A stretch of DNA of 64,000 bases from Spongisporangium articulatum (GTDB taxonomy: Bacteria > Actinomycetota > Actinomycetes > Actinomycetales > Kineosporiaceae), in assembly GCF_044465595.1 (NCBI RefSeq), contig NZ_JBITLV010000003.1, positions 558,001 through 622,000 of the forward strand, given 5' to 3'. A program made the position numbers and the translations under genes. Under the pieces are notes generated by a model. That model worked only from the letters and a program-made list of their open reading frames with translations, ran no database searches and was not told the DNA's origin. Positions 24,422 to 31,894 of the stretch are shown here, piece by piece. Numbering within the stretch: the first letter of the stretch is position 1; each line of letters opens with the position of its first letter.

Positions 24422-25909
24422 GTGGCAACTTCCAGTAGCGGTGGCGGGACGCTCAGTAATCACCTAACGTGGCCGCCCGTGGAGGCCCGAACCCCGACCG
24501 TCAGCGACCCGCACGACGCTCGCACCAGGCCCACCCCTGCCCCCGCCGTCCGCTCCCGGTTCACCGAACTCGACGGGTTGCGCGGCGTCGCGGCCCTGGC
24601 GGTGATCTTCTTCCACCTGCGCGACTACGTGATCGGCCTGGGCGCGTGGGACTGGGTCGGGGAGATCGTCGGCGGCAGCTACATGATGGTCGACCTGTTC
24701 TTCGTGCTGTCCGGCTTCGTGCTGTCCAAGAAGATGCTCAGCACCGCGACCGCGGGTGACGCGCGCCGGTTCGTCGTGGCCCGTGTCCGGCGCTTCGCCC
24801 CGCTGCACGTGACGGCCTGGTCGATCGCGCTGGCGCTCTGCCTGATGACCTTCCTCTGGCAGCTGACCGGCGACCCGGACGCGCCGCGCAAGATGGCGTT
24901 CGCCGCGTCCGACGCCACCCCGTGGGCCTGGGTGTCGAGCCTGTTCCTGCTGCACGGGTTCGTCGGCCCGGAGTTCGCCTCCTACTCGGCCGCCTGGTCG
25001 CTGTCGGTCGAGCTCTACCTGAACGTGCTGATCGTCGTCGCGATCGCCCTGGTCCCCCGGGTCCGGCTGAAGCCGCTCGTCGGGCCGGCGATGCTGGTCC
25101 TCGGCGCCGTGCTGCTGCTGTCGCGCGACCACCACGACCCGAACACGGTCGGCTTCATCGGCGTCGGCCGCGGCGCGCTGGGCCTCGGCGCCGGGATGAT
25201 CGTCTACCAGCTCTACCTGCGCACGATCCGCACCCAGGAGGCCACGCACGGGACACCCGGCTCCCCGCGCTCGCGGCACCTCGCGGCGGCGGGTTCGATG
25301 CTCGCGGTGGGCTTCCTGATCGCGTCCATGTACCGCTCGGACCTCGTGAAGCGCGAGCACTTCCTGCTCATGGCCCTGGTCGGCGGCTTCGCCGTCTACA
25401 CGCTGGCCGTGCCCTCGGCCGGGCCCGTGCACCGGTTCTGCAACACCCGCCTCGCGCAGTGGCTGGGCACCCGGTCGTTCGCGCTCTACGCCCTGCACGG
25501 GCCGATGCTGATGTGCGGCGAGTGGCTGATGCGCTTCCTCGACTACAACAAGAAGGCCCCGCAGGTCGAGGCCTTCCTGATCGTGTGGACGATCGTCCTG
25601 TCGCTGGCGGCGGCCGAGGTCGGTCACCGCTGGATCGAGCGCTCCTGGGAGCAGCACGCGGCCCGCCAGGCGGCCCGGAGCCGACCCGAGGCGCCCGTCG
25701 CGCGCCATGCCCGGGCCTCGACGCCCGAGGCGTCCACGGCCCGCGTGGCGGTCTCCCTCCCGCGCGAGGTCTCCCTCCCGGAGGTTCCGGTGGACGACGC
25801 CCGGCCCGCGGGTGCCGATCCTCACCTCACCGACGTGGAGACCCAGCCCCTGCCGCGCGTGGTCAGCCCGCGCGCCGAGCAGCGCTCGAACGCCGACTCC
25901 CGCCGCTAG
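24422..25909 (+). CDS. Membrane acyltransferase 3 family protein (OafA/OatA type)
   Basis: 495 aa from the GTG at 24422; the true start could be up to 20 codons later. The family signature is clear: RFTELDGLRGVAALAVIFFHL at about residues 42-62, then MVDLFFVLSGFVLSKK and RRFAPLH, and about ten membrane helices up to residue 405 ending in a WIERSW region. The last 80 residues are a basic, Pro/Arg-rich cytoplasmic tail. Such proteins transfer acetyl or longer acyl groups across the membrane onto surface sugars or peptidoglycan. It stands alone between two intergenic regions, near the exopolysaccharide operon. Confidence 0.85.
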   Translation: MATSSSGGGTLSNHLTWPPVEARTPTVSDPHDARTRPTPAPAVRSRFTELDGLRGVAALAVIFFHLRDYVIGLGAWDWVGEIVGGSYMMVDLFFVLSGFVLSKKMLSTATAGDARRFVVARVRRFAPLHVTAWSIALALCLMTFLWQLTGDPDAPRKMAFAASDATPWAWVSSLFLLHGFVGPEFASYSAAWSLSVELYLNVLIVVAIALVPRVRLKPLVGPAMLVLGAVLLLSRDHHDPNTVGFIGVGRGALGLGAGMIVYQLYLRTIRTQEATHGTPGSPRSRHLAAAGSMLAVGFLIASMYRSDLVKREHFLLMALVGGFAVYTLAVPSAGPVHRFCNTRLAQWLGTRSFALYALHGPMLMCGEWLMRFLDYNKKAPQVEAFLIVWTIVLSLAAAEVGHRWIERSWEQHAARQAARSRPEAPVARHARASTPEASTARVAVSLPREVSLPEVPVDDARPAGADPHLTDVETQPLPRVVSPRAEQRSNADSRR

Positions 25910-26283
25910 ACCGGGAAGCCGACCCACTCACGGTTGCCAGCTTTGCGGTGAACGCCGATCGGCTATCGGCCGTCGACACCTTCACCACGGCCGGTGGGCC
26001 CCAGGTGAGCGACGGCCGGTGAGCGCCAGGTGAGCGACGGCCGGTGAGCGCCAGGTGAGCGACGGCCGGCGAGCGCCAGGTGAGCGACGGCCGGCGAGCG
26101 CCAGGTGAGCGACGGCCGGCGAGCGCCAGGTGAGCGACGGCCGGCGAGCCCCAGGTGAGCGACGGCCGGCGATAGCCGATCGGCGTTCACCGCAAAGCTC
26201 GGTGGGGCGGTCGTCCCGGACTCCCGGTGGGGCAATCAGGCGGTCGGGCTCACCCCAGCAGCGAGGTCAGCCCAGCAGCGAGG
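25910..26283. other. 374-bp non-coding region filled by a repeat element
   Basis: Between the acyltransferase stop and the SGNH hydrolase stop (convergent genes). No supported gene is present. It holds the inverted-repeat/tandem-repeat element at 25939-26199 and the first part of a 17-bp triplication at 26254-26301. Confidence 0.8.
25939..26199. repeat. 30-bp perfect inverted repeats enclosing seven 25-bp tandem repeats
   Basis: The outer arms 25939-25968 and 26170-26199 are perfect 30-bp reverse complements (AGCTTTGCGGTGAACGCC at the outer end of the left arm). Between them a 25-bp unit starting CCAGGTGAGCGACGGCCGG repeats in head-to-tail order at 26001, 26026, 26051, 26076, 26101, 26126 and 26151. 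The units differ only at one or two positions. There are no unique spacers, so it is not a CRISPR array. No open frame in it looks like a real protein. Confidence 0.93.
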
Positions 26284-26301
26284 TCAGCCCAGCAGCGAGG
26301 G
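26254..26301. repeat. 17-bp triplication at the stop of the SGNH hydrolase gene
   Basis: CCCAGCAGCGAGGTCAG occurs at 26254-26270 and 26271-26287, and a third copy (CCCAGCAGCGAGGG) at 26288-26301. On the minus strand it encodes the last codons and stop of the hydrolase (LPSLLG-stop) and repeats that end twice downstream. Confidence 0.88.
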
Positions 26302-26955
26302 CAGTTCGACGTCCGCGAGCTTCGCCATCCGCTCGCTGCCCACCGCGTTGGGGTGGATGCCGTCGTCGGACAGCCCCGGGCCGTACAGGCCCTCCGAGGT
26401 GCCGACGACGGAGTACAGGTCGAGGAGCTTCAGGTCGTGGCCGGCGGCGTAGCTGCGGATCGCGTCGTTCAGCGCCAGCGCCTGCTCGCGGTACTCGTCG
26501 CGGGGCGGCACCGTGCACAGCACGACGCGGATGCCGTGATCCTCGGCCCCGCGCACGATCTCGTCGAGCTGCCCGACGATGACGTCGGCCGGGGTGTCGT
26601 CGCGCAGGTCGTTGGTGCCGCCCATGAGGACCATGGCGCTCGGCTTGCGCTCGAGGACGTCGACGCCCAGCCGGGTGTACATGCCCGACGTGGTGTCGCC
26701 GCGGACGCCGGCGTTCTCGCAGGAGCCGACGTCGCCCGTCGCGCACACCCGCCGGAACCACGAGTCGGGGCGCACGAGCAGGGAGTCACCCAACCCGACG
26801 ACCGTCATCCGGTCTCCCGAGGCGAGCTGGACGTCGCCGTCCATCCCCACCCTCGAGTCGTAGACCCGACCTGCATCCCACGGTACGAGCTGGCACGCCC
26901 CCCACAGCACCAGGCCCGTGACACCGCCCGTCACGACCTTCGACCACCACGGCAC
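26284..26955 (-). CDS. Membrane-anchored SGNH/GDSL hydrolase
   Basis: 223 aa. A short N-terminal membrane segment (VVTGGVTGLVLWGACQLV) is followed by an extracytoplasmic SGNH domain. Block I is VVGLGDSLLV (Ser58), the Gly-x-Asn block is GGTND (112-116), and the Asp/His block is DDGIHPN (Asp198 and His201). Such enzymes deacylate sugars or lipids. With O-acyltransferases on one side and a polysaccharide operon on the other, removal of acyl groups from surface glycans is a sensible guess. Its 3' end sits in a 17-bp triplication, so the C-terminus may vary between strains. Confidence 0.85.
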   Translation of the reverse strand: MPWWSKVVTGGVTGLVLWGACQLVPWDAGRVYDSRVGMDGDVQLASGDRMTVVGLGDSLLVRPDSWFRRVCATGDVGSCENAGVRGDTTSGMYTRLGVDVLERKPSAMVLMGGTNDLRDDTPADVIVGQLDEIVRGAEDHGIRVVLCTVPPRDEYREQALALNDAIRSYAAGHDLKLLDLYSVVGTSEGLYGPGLSDDGIHPNAVGSERMAKLADVELPSLLG

Positions 26956-26985
26956 CGCAGCAGATTACGATGCGGAGTCAGGAAA

Positions 26986-27016
26986 TCACGTGATGTGAGA
27001 CCCAGTGGTCACGTGA
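26986..27016. promoter_or_regulatory. Pair of TCACGTGA palindromes upstream of the SGNH gene
   Basis: The 8-bp perfect palindrome TCACGTGA occurs at 26986-26993 and 27009-27016, 23 bp apart centre to centre (about two helical turns), 31 to 61 bp upstream of the hydrolase ATG. Such spacing suits a dimeric repressor or activator. The regulator is unknown. Confidence 0.4.
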
Positions 27017-27045
27017 GCCGCGCGCATTCACAGCGCACCCACGAC

Positions 27046-27372
27046 CTACCGCGGGCTGGGCACTCCGACGTGGTCCCCGCAGGCCGTCGCCAACTGGGCA
27101 GCCAGGCCCGGGTGCAGCCGGGCGGCGTGCTCGAGGCTGCGGCACAGCTCCCGGGCCGCGGCGTCGTCCGACGGGTTGCGGCTGACCCGCTCCCAGGCGA
27201 GCTTGCCCCACCCGTCCGCGGCGGCGAGAAGGTCGAAGGCGGCCACCAGGGCATCGTCGGCAGACTTGTCGACCGGAGGGCCGGCGGGCCGTACGACGGC
27301 CAGCTCGTCCTGCGCCGACAACCTTGTCTTCAGGTCATGCACGGCCTGCTCGGCCAGCACTCCAACGTCCAT
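27046..27372 (-). CDS. Small helical hypothetical protein
   Basis: 108 aa from the ATG at 27372, chosen because GAGGAAG lies six bases upstream; a longer frame upstream lacks a ribosome site. It is all-helical, with three or four amphipathic helices (for example DDALVAAFDLLAAADGWGKL and AARELCRSLEHAARLHPGLA), no membrane segment and no motif I recognise. It precedes the SGNH gene on the same strand by 90 bp and diverges from the DUF3052 gene. Confidence 0.6.
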   Translation of the reverse strand: MDVGVLAEQAVHDLKTRLSAQDELAVVRPAGPPVDKSADDALVAAFDLLAAADGWGKLAWERVSRNPSDDAAARELCRSLEHAARLHPGLAAQLATACGDHVGVPSPR

Positions 27373-27559
27373 GGTCACTTCCTCGTCCACGTACCGATCG
27401 CCCCGGTGAAGTCCGGTCCACCAAATGGGGAACACTCCGTGACGATCATCACTGCCAGTCAGCTTGTTAGCAGCGTCACTGTACTCCGCCGAACAGGTGG
27501 ATGTGAGCCAGGCCACCCCCTATCGGCCCAACGGGCCGACACCCGGCAGGATGTCGATC

Positions 27560-27973
27560 ATGGCCGGCTACTCCACGACTCCCCAGGCCCGCAAGCTCGG
27601 GCTGAAGCCGGGCGTCCGGCTGGCCGTGGTGGGCCGCCCGCCCGGCTGGGACTTCGAGGAGCCGCCCGCCGAGGTCGCGGTGGACGACGTGAGCCAGGTC
27701 GGCGGGGCGGCCCCGGCCGACGTCGTGGTCTGGTTCGTACCGGCGGCGGCCGCCCTCGACGCACTGCCCGACCTGGCCGAGCGCATCTTCCCGGCCGGGG
27801 CGATCTGGGTGGCCTGGCCGCGCAAGGCCGCCGGGCACGTCAGCGACGTCGACGAGAACCTGATCCGCGCCACGGCGCTCGGCCTCGGGCTGGTCGACGT
27901 CAAGGTCGCGGCGATCGATACCGACTGGTCGGGCCTGAAGGTCTGCTGGCGCAAGGAGAACCGGACCCGGTGA
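27560..27973 (+). CDS. DUF3052 family protein
   Basis: 137 aa. The start at 27560 was chosen for the AGGA site eight bases upstream. The sequence shows the DUF3052 layout: an opening YSTTPQARKLGLKPGVRLAV, a middle strand DVVVWFVPAAAALDALPDLA, then AGAIWVAWPRKAAGHVSDVD and the closing VDVKVAAIDTDWSGLKVCWR. The family is small, cytoplasmic and widespread in actinobacteria; its function is unknown to me. It stands alone, divergent from the helical protein at 27046. Confidence 0.82.
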   Translation: MAGYSTTPQARKLGLKPGVRLAVVGRPPGWDFEEPPAEVAVDDVSQVGGAAPADVVVWFVPAAAALDALPDLAERIFPAGAIWVAWPRKAAGHVSDVDENLIRATALGLGLVDVKVAAIDTDWSGLKVCWRKENRTR

Positions 27974-27991
27974 ACCGTCGAACGACGAGGC

Positions 27992-28201
27992 TCACACCAG
28001 TCGCGTGCGGCACCAGGTCAACAGGTCGCGCACGTCCGGGTCGTCGAAAGACCGCTTGCCCTCGTTGATCTCACGCAACACCAGGCGCTGCACCGCGCGC
28101 GCCTCGCGACGTCGGCGACTGAGCGGGCTGAGCATCCCGGCCGCGCGGTAACCGACGAGCAGCAACCCCAGCAACAGGGGTGTCACCGGGTTCGCGAGCA
28201 C
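27992..28201 (-). CDS. Small single-pass membrane protein
   Basis: 69 aa from a GTG at 28201, two bases after the stop of the ATP-grasp gene, so probably translated by coupling. One N-terminal hydrophobic segment (VTPLLLGLLLVGYRAAGML) is followed by a strongly basic stretch (SPLSRRRREARAVQRL) and a charged C-terminus. By the positive-inside rule the tail is cytoplasmic. No family was recognised; a partner or membrane anchor of the ATP-grasp protein is possible. Confidence 0.55.
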   Translation of the reverse strand: MLANPVTPLLLGLLLVGYRAAGMLSPLSRRRREARAVQRLVLREINEGKRSFDDPDVRDLLTWCRTRLV

Positions 28202-28203
28202 GC

Positions 28204-29094
28204 TCAGACCCTACTCGCGATCGCGGCCGCGAGCCGACCGGCGGCCGCGGGCACGGCGGGGAAGAACAGGCTCGGCTCGATCAGCTCCAGTTCCAGGAGG
28301 GCGAGCGACCCGTCGTCCGCCTCGACCAGGTCGATCCGCGCGTAGAGCAGCGGCCCCGCCTCCGTGACCCACCCGGGCAGCCGCGCCAGCACGTCGTCCG
28401 CCGCCGCCCGTTCGCGCTCGCTCGGCACGGCCGCCTCGATGTCCTCGCGGTAGCTACCGCCCAACAGCCGACCGTCGGAGTCGAGGATGGGCCCCTTGCG
28501 GACGGCGTGCGAGTAGACGCCGTCGATGTGCATGACGGCCAGTTCGCCGCGTCGGCCGACGGACGGCAGGTACGGCTGGACCATGGCCACCTTCCCGGCC
28601 GCCCAGATGCGTTCGACGAGCACCGACGCGGCCGGGTCGTCGACGCCGAACCGGCCGGTCAGGTCACTGCCGGCCGACACGGAGGGCTTCACCACCAGCT
28701 CGCCGGACGGCGATCCGGCGCGGGCCGCGACCAGCGCCGTCCCCAACTCGGCCGGGTTCGTCGCGTAGCGCGTCGGTACCGTCGCCACTCCGTTCGCGGC
28801 CAGTTCGGCCAGATAGCGCTTGTCGCTGTTCCACGCGACGACGGGCGCGGGGTTGGCCAGCGTGGTGACCCCCGCGACGCGACGCGTCCAGGCCAGGAAG
28901 TCCTCGACCTGGAACGGATAGTCCCACGGGGACCGCAGGACGGCGAGATCGTATGCGCCCCAGTCGATGTCGTCGTCCCGCCAGTGCAGGGCCCGCGCCT
29001 CGAGACCGGCCGCGTCGAGCGCCTCGAACAGGTGCGGGAGGTCCTCGTCACCGAACGGGAAGGCCGACAGGTCGGTGGTCACGATGCCGATCAC
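28204..29094 (-). CDS. ATP-grasp family ligase
   Basis: 296 aa from a GTG at 29094. It is built like glutathione-synthetase/DcsG-type ATP-grasp proteins: an N-terminal domain (LRSPWDYPFQVEDFLAW, with NPAPVVAWNSDKRYLAELA), a central ATP-binding lobe (ELVVKPSVSAGSDLTGRFG, about residues 133-151, and MVQPYLPSV), and a C-terminal metal-binding strand LLYARIDLV...LLELELIEPSLFF. It should activate a carboxylate with ATP and join it to an amine or thiol. The substrate is unknown. It is coupled to the 69-aa membrane protein downstream. Confidence 0.8.
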   Translation of the reverse strand: MIGIVTTDLSAFPFGDEDLPHLFEALDAAGLEARALHWRDDDIDWGAYDLAVLRSPWDYPFQVEDFLAWTRRVAGVTTLANPAPVVAWNSDKRYLAELAANGVATVPTRYATNPAELGTALVAARAGSPSGELVVKPSVSAGSDLTGRFGVDDPAASVLVERIWAAGKVAMVQPYLPSVGRRGELAVMHIDGVYSHAVRKGPILDSDGRLLGGSYREDIEAAVPSERERAAADDVLARLPGWVTEAGPLLYARIDLVEADDGSLALLELELIEPSLFFPAVPAAAGRLAAAIASRV

Positions 29095-29325
29095 GAGGCG
29101 ACCCTAGTCGGCGCGCCGCAACCGGATCGTCCGCGTGGTTCGGGTGGTGCAGACGCGATTGCGGTGCATGATGATGCGCGTCTCAGGTAACGCACAGCAG
29201 AAATTTCCTATGTTCGGACGACGGTGGGCCCAACCCAAGGCACTATGCAGACCTGGGTTGTTTCACCGAGACTGCGGACGGGAAACACGAGACGGCAAGG
29301 GCGCCGGAACGAGGAGGGCAGACGC

Positions 29326-29628
29326 GTGAGTGGCATGAGCGGTGGACTGGGAATCCTCACCCTGATCGCCGGCGCCGTGATGGCGGTCGAGCTGCCGTTC
29401 GGCGGCGCCGCAGGCCTGGTGGCGACGGGCGTGGTCCTGGTCCTGGGCGGCCTCCTGATGGTCCGTAGCGTCGCCGCGTACCGGGTGCGCCAGCGCTGCA
29501 CCACGTGCGGCGGCGCCGGCACCGTCTACTCGGCCGAGTGGAACGACTGGCGGGCCAAGGGGCCGGTGCAGAACATCCGCGAGCTGTGCCCCGCCTGCGA
29601 GGGCCGCCCGGTCCCGACCCGCGTCTAG
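29326..29628 (+). CDS. Small two-helix membrane protein with DnaJ-like zinc ribbon
   Basis: 100 aa from the GTG at 29326, with a strong GAGGAGGG site seven bases upstream. Two hydrophobic segments span about residues 6-25 (ILTLIAGAVMAVELPFG) and 28-50 (AAGLVATGVVLVLGGLLMV). The C-terminal half has CTTCGG and CPACEG (about residues 62-67 and 90-95), two CxxC(x)G knuckles as in the DnaJ cysteine-rich domain, likely holding one zinc. A chaperone-like or redox role cannot be shown. A stem-loop follows the stop. Confidence 0.62.
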   Translation: MSGMSGGLGILTLIAGAVMAVELPFGGAAGLVATGVVLVLGGLLMVRSVAAYRVRQRCTTCGGAGTVYSAEWNDWRAKGPVQNIRELCPACEGRPVPTRV

Positions 29629-29666
29629 CCCCTGACACCACCCACGCCGCCATCCGCAGCGGTGAC

Positions 29667-29687
29667 CGGGAGGGACCCGACCTCCCA
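29667..29687 (+). terminator. Short stem-loop after the zinc-ribbon membrane protein
   Basis: GGGAGG (29668-29673) and CCTCCC (29681-29686) form a 6-bp stem with a 7-nt loop, about 40 bp past the stop. There is no U-tract, so it is a weak candidate. Confidence 0.35.
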
Positions 29688-29823
29688 AGGGACATTCAGG
29701 ACTCGGTTAAGAGTTCTTCTCACCCGGGTCGATGGACTGGCAAAACGGGCAATCCGTGTTGAAGGATCGGGCCTGCACCGCGCACCACCAGCCAGACCCT
29801 GACCGCCCGCACCCGAGGACATC

Positions 29824-31113
29824 GTGATCTCTGCCAGACGCACGGTCGTGGCCACCCTGCTCATGACCGCCGTGGCCCTCCCGGCCGCCACCCTCACCCC
29901 CACCTCCGCATCCGCCGCGACGACGGTCGCCCCGCTCGGCATCGCCGCGGGCAGCGTGCTGGCCTACGCCTCCGACGCGCAGCGGGAGAAGTACCTGCAG
30001 GCCGCGGAGGACGTGGGGGCCTCGTGGCTGCGGGTCGACATCGCGTGGACGACGGTGCAGCTGGGTGGCCAGAACTCCTATGACTGGGCGCCCTACGACC
30101 GGCTGGTCAGCGCGGCGAAGAAGCACGACCTGAAGATCCTCGGCACCATCGCCTACGCCCCGACCTGGGCCCAGAGCTCGTCGTGCGCCGGCAACGGCAT
30201 GTGCAAGCCGCGCAGCGCGTCGGAGTACGGCACGTTCGCGGGTGCGGTGGCCAAGCACTTCGCCCCCCAGGGCGTGCACGCGTGGGAGATCTGGAACGAG
30301 CCGAACGTGCCGCAGTTCTTCCAGCCGGCCCCCGACCCGGCGTTCTACACGTCGATGCTGAAGTCCGCGTACAAGAGCATCAAGGCCGCCGACCCGAAGT
30401 CGATCGTGATCACCGCGGGCACGGCCCCGGCCGCGACGGCGGGTGGCATGTACTCGCCACTGGACTTCGTGAAGGCGATGTACGCGGCCGGCGCGGAGGG
30501 CAACTTCGACGTGATCGGCACGCACCCGTACTGCTACGAGGGCAAGTCGGAGTGCCCCGAGAAGACGATGACGTGGAGCGCCTGGTCGCAGATGTCGCGC
30601 ACCGGCACCAACCTGCGCAGCGTCATGGCCGCGCACGGTGACTCCGGGAAGTCGGTGTGGGCCACCGAGTACGGCGCGCCGACCGGCGGCAGCGGCGCGC
30701 CCAGCGAGGCGCAGCAGGCCGAGATGATCACCGACGGTCTGAAGCTGTTCGGCGAGTACTCGTGGTCGGGCCCGCTCTTCGTCTACAGCCTGCAGGACCG
30801 CGGCACGAACGCCGGTGACCGCGAGGACTGGTTCGGCATCCTGCGCGCCGACGGCAGCCGGAAGCCGGCCTTCGCGCAGATCCGGGACCTGCTGCGCACC
30901 TCGACGGTGAACCCCGTGAACGGGGTCGGATCGGGGTCGTCCGGCGGGGGGTCGGGCCAGCCGGCCGCCTCCCCCACGCTGGTACCGCCGGTGGCCACGT
31001 CGGTGCCGGTCCCGACCGCCTACCCCGCGCCGGCCGCCCCGACGACTCCGGCCACGACGGCGCAGAAGTCCTGGTGGCAGCGCTTCATCTCCTGGGCGAC
31101 CGGCCCGAAGTAG
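29824..31113 (+). CDS. Secreted clan GH-A glycoside hydrolase (cellulase/GH39-like)
   Basis: 429 aa from a GTG. A Sec signal peptide (MISARRTVVATLLMTAVALP...ASA, about residues 1-31) is followed by a TIM-barrel glycosidase. The acid/base is Glu159 in HAWEIWNEPNVPQF and the nucleophile is Glu282 in SVWATEYGAPTGG. After about residue 365 comes a Ser/Gly then Pro/Thr-rich linker, ending in an aromatic tail (KSWWQRFISWATGPK). These proteins often accompany exopolysaccharide operons as trimming or depolymerising enzymes. The polysaccharide operon begins 0.8 kb downstream on the other strand, so this role is inferred. Confidence 0.85.
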   Translation: MISARRTVVATLLMTAVALPAATLTPTSASAATTVAPLGIAAGSVLAYASDAQREKYLQAAEDVGASWLRVDIAWTTVQLGGQNSYDWAPYDRLVSAAKKHDLKILGTIAYAPTWAQSSSCAGNGMCKPRSASEYGTFAGAVAKHFAPQGVHAWEIWNEPNVPQFFQPAPDPAFYTSMLKSAYKSIKAADPKSIVITAGTAPAATAGGMYSPLDFVKAMYAAGAEGNFDVIGTHPYCYEGKSECPEKTMTWSAWSQMSRTGTNLRSVMAAHGDSGKSVWATEYGAPTGGSGAPSEAQQAEMITDGLKLFGEYSWSGPLFVYSLQDRGTNAGDREDWFGILRADGSRKPAFAQIRDLLRTSTVNPVNGVGSGSSGGGSGQPAASPTLVPPVATSVPVPTAYPAPAAPTTPATTAQKSWWQRFISWATGPK

Positions 31114-31153
31114 TACGTTTGACCCGGAGCCCATCGGGGTAAGGGAGCGGGTC

Positions 31154-31879
31154 ATGAAGCGGACCAGGCGCATGGCGGTCGGCACCCTGGCGGTTCTCGC
31201 GCTCTGCACCGTGGCCGCCGCGCCGGCGGCCCAGGCGGTGAAGTACACGGGCACCGGGTGCGCGGCCGTCGAGGTGATCAGCATCCGCGGGCAAGGCGAG
31301 CCGGCCGGAAGTGGTTACGGCGGCGGCGGTTACGTGCTCGGCCCGATGCAACAGGCGCTGGAGACGCGGCTCAGCCAGACGGTCAAGCTGTACCCGCTGC
31401 CCTACTCCGCGGGGCAGGACACGTTGGGCGCGGCCAACCAGGGCATCCCCCTGCTGATCGACCACCTCGTGGCCCAGCGCAGCGCGTGCCCGAACCAGAA
31501 GTTCGTCATCCTGGGCTTCTCGCTGGGCGCGCTCGTGGCCGGTGAGGCGTTCACCCCACCGTCGCTGCGCTACTCCGGCGTCACGAAGTACGCGCTGCCC
31601 ACGACGGTCGACTCGAAGGTCGCGGCGGTCGCCATCTTCGGCGACGGGCGGTTCAACGCCAGCGGGCCCGAGGCGTACGGCACGTTCGTCCGCGGCCTGA
31701 ACGGCCAGATCCCCCGCCCGGCCGACTCGTTCAGCCGGTTCAACGGTCACATCGCCAACGTGTGCAACCAGTACGACGGCGTCTGCCAGGCGATCTCGAA
31801 CGGCCAGCCGTCCGCGCACCAGGACTACGTGAAGTACACCGACGACCTGGTCTGGTGGGTCGGCAGTCTCGTCGCCTGA
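31154..31879 (+). CDS. Secreted cutinase family esterase
   Basis: 241 aa. Signal peptide at residues 1-28 (ending AAQA). The alpha/beta hydrolase core has the nucleophile Ser123 in ILGFSLGALVAGE (most cutinases have GYSQGA), the Asp region VCNQYDGVCQ and the His in QPSAHQDYV. Conserved cysteines (Cys36, Cys112 and the VCNQ/VCQ pair) fit the family's disulfides. It hydrolyses ester bonds outside the cell, for example in lipids or acylated glycans. It is 40 bp downstream of the glycosidase and probably co-transcribed with it; it converges on the polysaccharide operon. Confidence 0.88.
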   Translation: MKRTRRMAVGTLAVLALCTVAAAPAAQAVKYTGTGCAAVEVISIRGQGEPAGSGYGGGGYVLGPMQQALETRLSQTVKLYPLPYSAGQDTLGAANQGIPLLIDHLVAQRSACPNQKFVILGFSLGALVAGEAFTPPSLRYSGVTKYALPTTVDSKVAAVAIFGDGRFNASGPEAYGTFVRGLNGQIPRPADSFSRFNGHIANVCNQYDGVCQAISNGQPSAHQDYVKYTDDLVWWVGSLVA

Positions 31880-31894
31880 GCCCCGGCCCGTGCT

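Noticed and set aside
25996..26175. CRISPR-like array
   Set aside because: The 25-bp units are directly adjacent with no unique spacers, and there are no cas genes in the window.
29095..29325. Riboswitch in the 231-bp gap before the zinc-ribbon protein
   Set aside because: I could not match conserved elements of known riboswitch classes; only a good ribosome site is evident.
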